Shown here one piece after another: positions 6,561 through 9,901 of a DNA stretch of 9,901 bases. The notes beneath the pieces were generated by a model. It did not search any database, had not been told where the DNA came from, and was given only the letters and a program-made list of their open reading frames with translations. Made by a program: the position numbers and the translations under genes. This DNA is from Spirosoma sp. Its GTDB lineage: Bacteria > Bacteroidota > Bacteroidia > Cytophagales > Spirosomataceae. The first letter of the stretch is position 1, and every line of letters starts with the position of its first letter. The stretch is taken from NCBI GenBank assembly GCA_028288385.1, contig JAQBNX010000005.1, positions 1-9,901 of the forward strand, in the 5' to 3' direction.

Positions 6561-8234
6561 TTACGGGTTTACTGACCCGTTTGTGCGGTCCATCGATACG
6601 GCCCGCATCAATACGGCGTTGTCGGGGTCAATGACGACAGTGCCGGGCTTGCTTGTTAGCGGAACGCTGAACGTCTGGGTTTGCTCCGTCATCATCAACT
6701 TAGCCGTTCGTGACACTTCGCGGCCGTTTGCACCCCGAATACTGAACGTCAATGGTATGGTGAACACCGTGCCTGTGCGCTGCGCCTGCCGGACATCAAT
6801 GACCAACGTTTGTTTTGCTGCATCATAGCGCGATCCCCAGACAACTTCGGGGTAACCGGGCTGATTGAGCCACTGCTGAAAAAACGGTCCCAGTTTCTTA
6901 CCCGATACGTTCTCCATGACCATCTGAAAATCGCCCGTGCGGGCGTTGGCATTCCTAAATTTGGCATAGTACTCGCGAATACCTTTCCAGAACGTATCGT
7001 CGCCGAGTTCGTAGCGGAGCATGTGCAGCACCCACCCTCCTTTCTGGTATGAAAATGGGTTCAGCAGATCGTTTAGGTTTGTAGTGGTTGAGTCGATAAC
7101 CGTACCTTTTGGCTTGAGAGACGTGTACCGGAATACCTGGTTTTTATTTTGATTGAGCACGGCGTTGAGTGTATCGCGGCCGTAGGCATGTTCTAGGTAG
7201 AGCGCCGAGAAATACGTAGCAAAACCCTCGCTCAGCCACAGTTGCGACCAGTCTGTCTCGGTGGCTGAGTTGCCAAACCACTGGTGCGCAATCTCGTGAG
7301 CCAACAGAGCCTCCACATCCGAATCCTTCTTGCCAACAATGACTTTTTCGTTGTAGAAAATGCAGCTTGCGTTTTCCATCCCGCCAAAAATGGTCGTGGA
7401 TTGCACGTTGGCCAGTTTTTCGTACGAGTAGGGCCCAATTTTGTCCATGAAGTATTGCAGTATCTCCTTAGCCGGGCGGTAATCAATGAATCCTTTCTGG
7501 CTGTCATTCGGATAAAGCCAGCTTTGAACGGGTACTCCGCTTACTGATCCTACATTATCCACCGCAAACCGGGCCGCGCCAATCACCATGACCTTCGTTG
7601 GAATAGGCGTGTTTTCCTGCCAGCGCGTCCGTTTACGCCCATTTGGTAGCGGGCTTTCGTCCAGCAGTTTGCCGTTGGCAATAACACGGTATGCGGCTGG
7701 AGCATTGACGGTAAATGCACAAGTGGCTTTGTCAGACGGATGATCGACGACCGGAATCCAGTTGCGGGCGTTGTTGGGCCAGTTGTCGCCAAAAAAAGTA
7801 CGCTCATTAAATTTATTCCGGCTGATAATCAAGCCCCGCGCCGGGGTGCCATCATACCTGATTACTACGTCTGTAGGCTGACCAGGTGCCGGTGGCAGGT
7901 TGATGAATACACGGTCATTACGGTGGCTGAACGGGATAGCTTTACTATCCTGCAAGCGAACTTCCCGAACGCGCATCCCCGTGGCCGATGAATCACTTCT
8001 GGCTTCAATAAGGTCGAACCAGACACTTTGCCGGTCGTCGGATCTGGTGAATCGAATGGTGGTTTCGCCCTGAATCTGGTTGGTGGAATCGCTCAGGGTG
8101 AGCACAAAATTGTAGTTCAATACGTCGACACCGGGCTGTGTGTAGCGAGCCGAATTTGTCACGGACTGCGCCTGAGCCAGTAACACCCATAAAACCAGTA
8201 GCGCCGTCCAAAATCCTTTGCTCCTTATCTCCAT
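6561..8234 (-). CDS. Secreted M1 family zinc aminopeptidase
   Basis: A gluzincin of family M1 that removes N-terminal residues from peptides, exported by a Sec signal peptide. Residues are numbered from the ATG at 8234 (557 residues). Residues 1-23 have a basic start, a hydrophobic core (FWTALLVLWVLLA) and a probable cut after AQA. An N-terminal beta domain follows, then exopeptidase motif GGMEN (284-288), zinc site HEIAH (313-317) with third ligand E336 in WLSEGFATY, and catalytic Tyr at about 396 in SYQKGG. The C-terminal beta domain ends near VIDPDNAVLM. There is no type IX secretion tail or lipobox. A TTG two codons upstream (8240) is in frame, but AAGGAG at 8244-8249 is 9 bases from the ATG and only 3 from the TTG, so I chose the ATG. 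It is shorter than cytosolic PepN-type enzymes, as is usual for this Bacteroidota group. It follows the epimerase gene almost without a gap. Confidence 0.93.
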   Translation of the reverse strand: MEIRSKGFWTALLVLWVLLAQAQSVTNSARYTQPGVDVLNYNFVLTLSDSTNQIQGETTIRFTRSDDRQSVWFDLIEARSDSSATGMRVREVRLQDSKAIPFSHRNDRVFINLPPAPGQPTDVVIRYDGTPARGLIISRNKFNERTFFGDNWPNNARNWIPVVDHPSDKATCAFTVNAPAAYRVIANGKLLDESPLPNGRKRTRWQENTPIPTKVMVIGAARFAVDNVGSVSGVPVQSWLYPNDSQKGFIDYRPAKEILQYFMDKIGPYSYEKLANVQSTTIFGGMENASCIFYNEKVIVGKKDSDVEALLAHEIAHQWFGNSATETDWSQLWLSEGFATYFSALYLEHAYGRDTLNAVLNQNKNQVFRYTSLKPKGTVIDSTTTNLNDLLNPFSYQKGGWVLHMLRYELGDDTFWKGIREYYAKFRNANARTGDFQMVMENVSGKKLGPFFQQWLNQPGYPEVVWGSRYDAAKQTLVIDVRQAQRTGTVFTIPLTFSIRGANGREVSRTAKLMMTEQTQTFSVPLTSKPGTVVIDPDNAVLMRAVSMDRTNGSVNP

Positions 8235-8240
8235 CCTCAA

Positions 8241-8663
8241 TTACTCCTTAATTTCCTGGCAGAGTTCAATCAACACGCCGTTTGTCCCTTTCGGATGCAA
8301 AAAACACACCAACTTATTATCAGCTCCGCGTTTGGGAGCTTCACTCAATAACGTAAAGCCTTCATTCTTTAGCCGCTCCATTTCCGCTACGATATCATCC
8401 ACCTCAAAAGCCAGATGGTGGATTCCTTCGCCCTTCTTTTCCAGAAACTTTGCAATCGGGCTATCGGACCGGGTCGCTTCGAGCAGTTCAATCTTGGTCT
8501 GGCTTTCGCGCCCCGCATTTACCCGATAAAACGACGTAGTTACGCCTTCTGATTCTACCGTTTCAAATTTGTAGGGCACTACGTTAAATAGTTTGCTGAA
8601 CAGGTCATTCGATGCAGCCATATTCCGCACGGCAATGCCGATGTGTTCGACGTTCGTGAGCAT
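8241..8663 (-). CDS. mce: Methylmalonyl-CoA epimerase (VOC superfamily)
   Basis: A 140-residue cytoplasmic enzyme of the vicinal oxygen chelate fold that interconverts the 2R and 2S epimers of methylmalonyl-CoA, linking propionyl-CoA and succinyl-CoA metabolism. Two beta-alpha-beta-beta-beta modules are visible. Expected metal ligands are H7 in VEHIGIAV, E59 or a neighbour in TKIELLEA, a His of IHHLAFEV (82-83), and E133 in GVLIELCQ. FLHPKGTNGVLIELCQ is highly typical of the epimerase rather than of other VOC enzymes. The start is an ATG at 8663 without a clear Shine-Dalgarno. It is the first gene of the five-gene minus-strand run, and its last codons contain the ribosome site of the M1 peptidase. 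No mutase subunit is in the window. Confidence 0.93.
   Translation of the reverse strand: MLTNVEHIGIAVRNMAASNDLFSKLFNVVPYKFETVESEGVTTSFYRVNAGRESQTKIELLEATRSDSPIAKFLEKKGEGIHHLAFEVDDIVAEMERLKNEGFTLLSEAPKRGADNKLVCFLHPKGTNGVLIELCQEIKE
8244..8249 (-). promoter_or_regulatory. Shine-Dalgarno AAGGAG of the M1 peptidase gene
   Basis: AAGGAG on the minus strand overlaps the end of the epimerase gene and lies 9 bases before the ATG at 8234. It decides that start over the TTG at 8240 and makes translational coupling with the epimerase likely. Confidence 0.6.
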
Positions 8664-8755
8664 TTGTGTATGATAAAATCGGGTATTACTGCCCTATGGG
8701 GTCAGCTTTATCTTTTCTCCGTCAGCCCGTTGGGGTCTTACAGAGAACTTTTCCG

Positions 8756-8789
8756 ATTGGGCGAAAGTTAAGAGGTTAGCATTGATTTG
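8756..8789 (+). promoter_or_regulatory. Weak candidate promoter for the iron-sulfur carrier gene
   Basis: ATTG (8756-8759) and TTGATTTG (8782-8789) approximate the Bacteroidota TTTG and TAnnTTTG boxes, each with one mismatch, 22 bases apart. They lie in the 151-base divergent gap between the epimerase and iron-sulfur genes, where promoters for both should be. I see no comparable match on the minus strand. Confidence 0.2.
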
Positions 8790-8814
8790 CGCCAACATTG
8801 ATTCTATACCGACT

Positions 8815-9141
8815 ATGGTTACTGTCTCAGAAATAGCTAAAAACAAGATTGTCGAACTACGTCAGAAAGATGGCCTTGCCGCTGACTACGCCATTCGCGT
8901 GGCGGTGCAGGGTGGTGGCTGCTCGGGCCTGATGTATGATCTGCAATTCGACGCAGCTCAGCAACCGACCGACCATGTGGTTGAAGATAAAGGCATTAAA
9001 ATTCTGGTAGACCGTAAAAGCTTACTGTATCTGGCTGGTACCGAACTCGATTTTTCGGATGGGCTGAACGGGAAAGGCTTTCAATTTAAGAACCCAAACG
9101 CCAGCCGCACCTGTGGCTGTGGCGAGAGCTTTGCGGTGTAA
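8815..9141 (+). CDS. HesB/IscA-type iron-sulfur cluster carrier
   Basis: A 108-residue A-type carrier that receives iron-sulfur clusters from the SUF or ISC scaffold and delivers them to apoproteins in the cytoplasm. The three invariant cysteines are present: C36 in GGGCSG, and C100 and C102 in TCGCGESF at the C-terminus. The body IRVAVQGGGCSGLMYDLQF and the ILVD..S..YL.G..LDF strand pattern are standard for the family. A TTG at 8782 would add 11 residues (MICANIDSIPT) unlike the family, so the ATG at 8815 is preferred. ErpA, IscA and SufA cannot be told apart from sequence alone here, and no suf genes are adjacent. It is followed at once by an intrinsic terminator, so it is probably a single-gene transcript. 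Confidence 0.94.
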   Translation: MVTVSEIAKNKIVELRQKDGLAADYAIRVAVQGGGCSGLMYDLQFDAAQQPTDHVVEDKGIKILVDRKSLLYLAGTELDFSDGLNGKGFQFKNPNASRTCGCGESFAV

Positions 9142-9170
9142 CATCCGAACTGCTATTTTTCAGATATTCT

Positions 9171-9200
9171 AAGGCCGCTACTAGAGCGGCCTTTTTGTTT
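9171..9200 (+). terminator. Intrinsic terminator after the iron-sulfur carrier gene
   Basis: AAGGCCGCT (9171-9179) and AGCGGCCTT (9185-9193) form a perfect 9-base-pair GC-rich stem with a 5-base loop (ACTAG). The T-rich run TTTGTTT follows at 9194-9200, extending the T residues already in the stem. It begins 29 bases after the stop codon at 9141. Confidence 0.9.
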
Positions 9201-9246
9201 TCCAGAAGAATAAGCTGAATAGAGGATTACGCTGAATGCTGTATCT

Positions 9247-9855
9247 ATGCAAACTAATCATCAAGATCATTACTTATCCATGAACCCCGGCTTAGCCACG
9301 CTCCCACCAAAACCCGTTAGTCACTCCCGCACGACACTCACCGAGTTGATGATTCCTGCCTACGCAAACTTTGGCGGGCGAGTACATGGCGGTACGTTAC
9401 TGTCCCTGATGGATAAGGTTGCCTATGCGTGTGCGGCCAAACATGCCGGGCAGTACTGCGTAACGGTTTCGGTCGATGGGGTCAACTTCCGGCAACCGGT
9501 CGAGGTAGGTGAGTTGGTGTCTCTGATGGGGTCTGTCAACTACGTTGGTCGCACGTCGCTGGTGGTAGGCATAAAAGTCATTGCCGAGAACGTAAAAACG
9601 GGTAGTGTTAAGCATACCAACACGTCCTATTTCACGATGGTAGCCAAAGACGATGCCGACCAACCCACCGAAGTACCACCGCTACTCCTGGAAACGACCG
9701 ACGATGTCCGACGTTTTTTGGAAGCCATGAAGCGTAAAGAACTCCGCGCAGCCTTTAGCGAGCATTTCGACAATGCACGGACGCGGATGTTAGTAGCCGA
9801 TGGCCTGGAACTGCTCAGAAACGAGCGCGTTGTCTTGGGTAATGAATTGACGTAG
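9247..9855 (+). CDS. Acyl-CoA thioesterase, hotdog fold (YciA/BACH type)
   Basis: A 202-residue cytoplasmic hydrolase of acyl-CoA to free acid and CoA. The single hotdog domain covers about residues 26-135. NFGGRVHGGTLLSLMD (41-56) contains the family's Asn/Gly-rich loop and the catalytic Asp (D56) on the central helix. TVSVDGVNFRQPVEVGELV (73-91) and HTNTSYFTMVAKD (123-135) are the matching strands. About 65 C-terminal residues beyond the domain are charged and helical (FLEAMKRKELRAAFSEHF), longer than the minimal YciA enzyme. The start is the ATG at 9247; an in-frame ATG at 9280 is a possible alternative, since the first 11 residues are not conserved family sequence. It is separated from the upstream gene by a strong terminator, so it should have its own promoter, which I could not identify. 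Substrate chain length cannot be read from the sequence. Confidence 0.9.
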   Translation: MQTNHQDHYLSMNPGLATLPPKPVSHSRTTLTELMIPAYANFGGRVHGGTLLSLMDKVAYACAAKHAGQYCVTVSVDGVNFRQPVEVGELVSLMGSVNYVGRTSLVVGIKVIAENVKTGSVKHTNTSYFTMVAKDDADQPTEVPPLLLETTDDVRRFLEAMKRKELRAAFSEHFDNARTRMLVADGLELLRNERVVLGNELT

Positions 9856-9901
9856 CGGAGAGCGAATCAGAGAGGTGTTCAGGCAACGGTGGACTGCTTA
9901 C

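Noticed and set aside
4850..6565. Target-site duplications or terminal inverted repeats around the AT-rich cassette
   Set aside because: Comparing the bases around 4857-4870 with those around 6535-6560 by eye gave no convincing repeat; only short chance matches such as CGTTTGAG and CGTTGATTAG.
8695..8740. Repeated TGGGGTC in the gap before the iron-sulfur carrier gene
   Set aside because: Two copies of a 7-base word without symmetry or regular spacing; expected by chance.

Overview
The window looks like a chromosomal segment of a member of the Bacteroidota, most likely Cytophagales close to Spirosoma. This is inferred from family resemblance only: a YtxJ-type bacillithiol protein, a short 99-residue protein of a kind I know mainly from Bacteroidota, a Bacteroidota-style Kdo transferase, methylmalonyl-CoA epimerase beside a secreted M1 peptidase, and mostly absent or weak Shine-Dalgarno sequences. 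Most genes are housekeeping.

Layout. Positions 1-308 hold the 3' part of folB (dihydroneopterin aldolase) on the plus strand. Converging on it is a minus-strand pair: a 99-residue CxxC protein followed by ytxJ. A 71-base divergent gap leads to waaA (Kdo transferase, TTG start) and rsgA (ribosome-assembly GTPase) on the plus strand. Convergent to rsgA is a compact minus-strand run of five genes, read from 8663 down to 3484: methylmalonyl-CoA epimerase, secreted M1 aminopeptidase, an OLD/RloA-like ABC-type ATPase, a 191-residue TOPRIM-like protein, and a cystathionine beta-synthase/cysteine synthase-type PLP enzyme with tandem CBS domains. The five are separated by only a few bases or overlap. 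On the right, an A-type iron-sulfur carrier with a clear intrinsic terminator and an acyl-CoA thioesterase lie on the plus strand.

The region that stands out is 4857-6534. The ATPase and TOPRIM-like genes overlap by 14 bases and are visibly more AT-rich than their neighbours (about 36% G+C against about 52% in hand-counted lines). They sit inside the metabolic run and end in an ATGA overlap with the PLP enzyme start. An ABC-type ATPase paired with a small TOPRIM-like protein is the architecture of anti-phage systems such as RloA/RloB and PARIS (AriA/AriB). I infer a horizontally acquired, probably defensive two-gene cassette that uses the operon's transcription. The family of the small protein cannot be settled by eye.

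There is no rRNA, tRNA, CRISPR array, insertion sequence or attachment site that I can recognise, and no gene-free stretch longer than about 150 bases.
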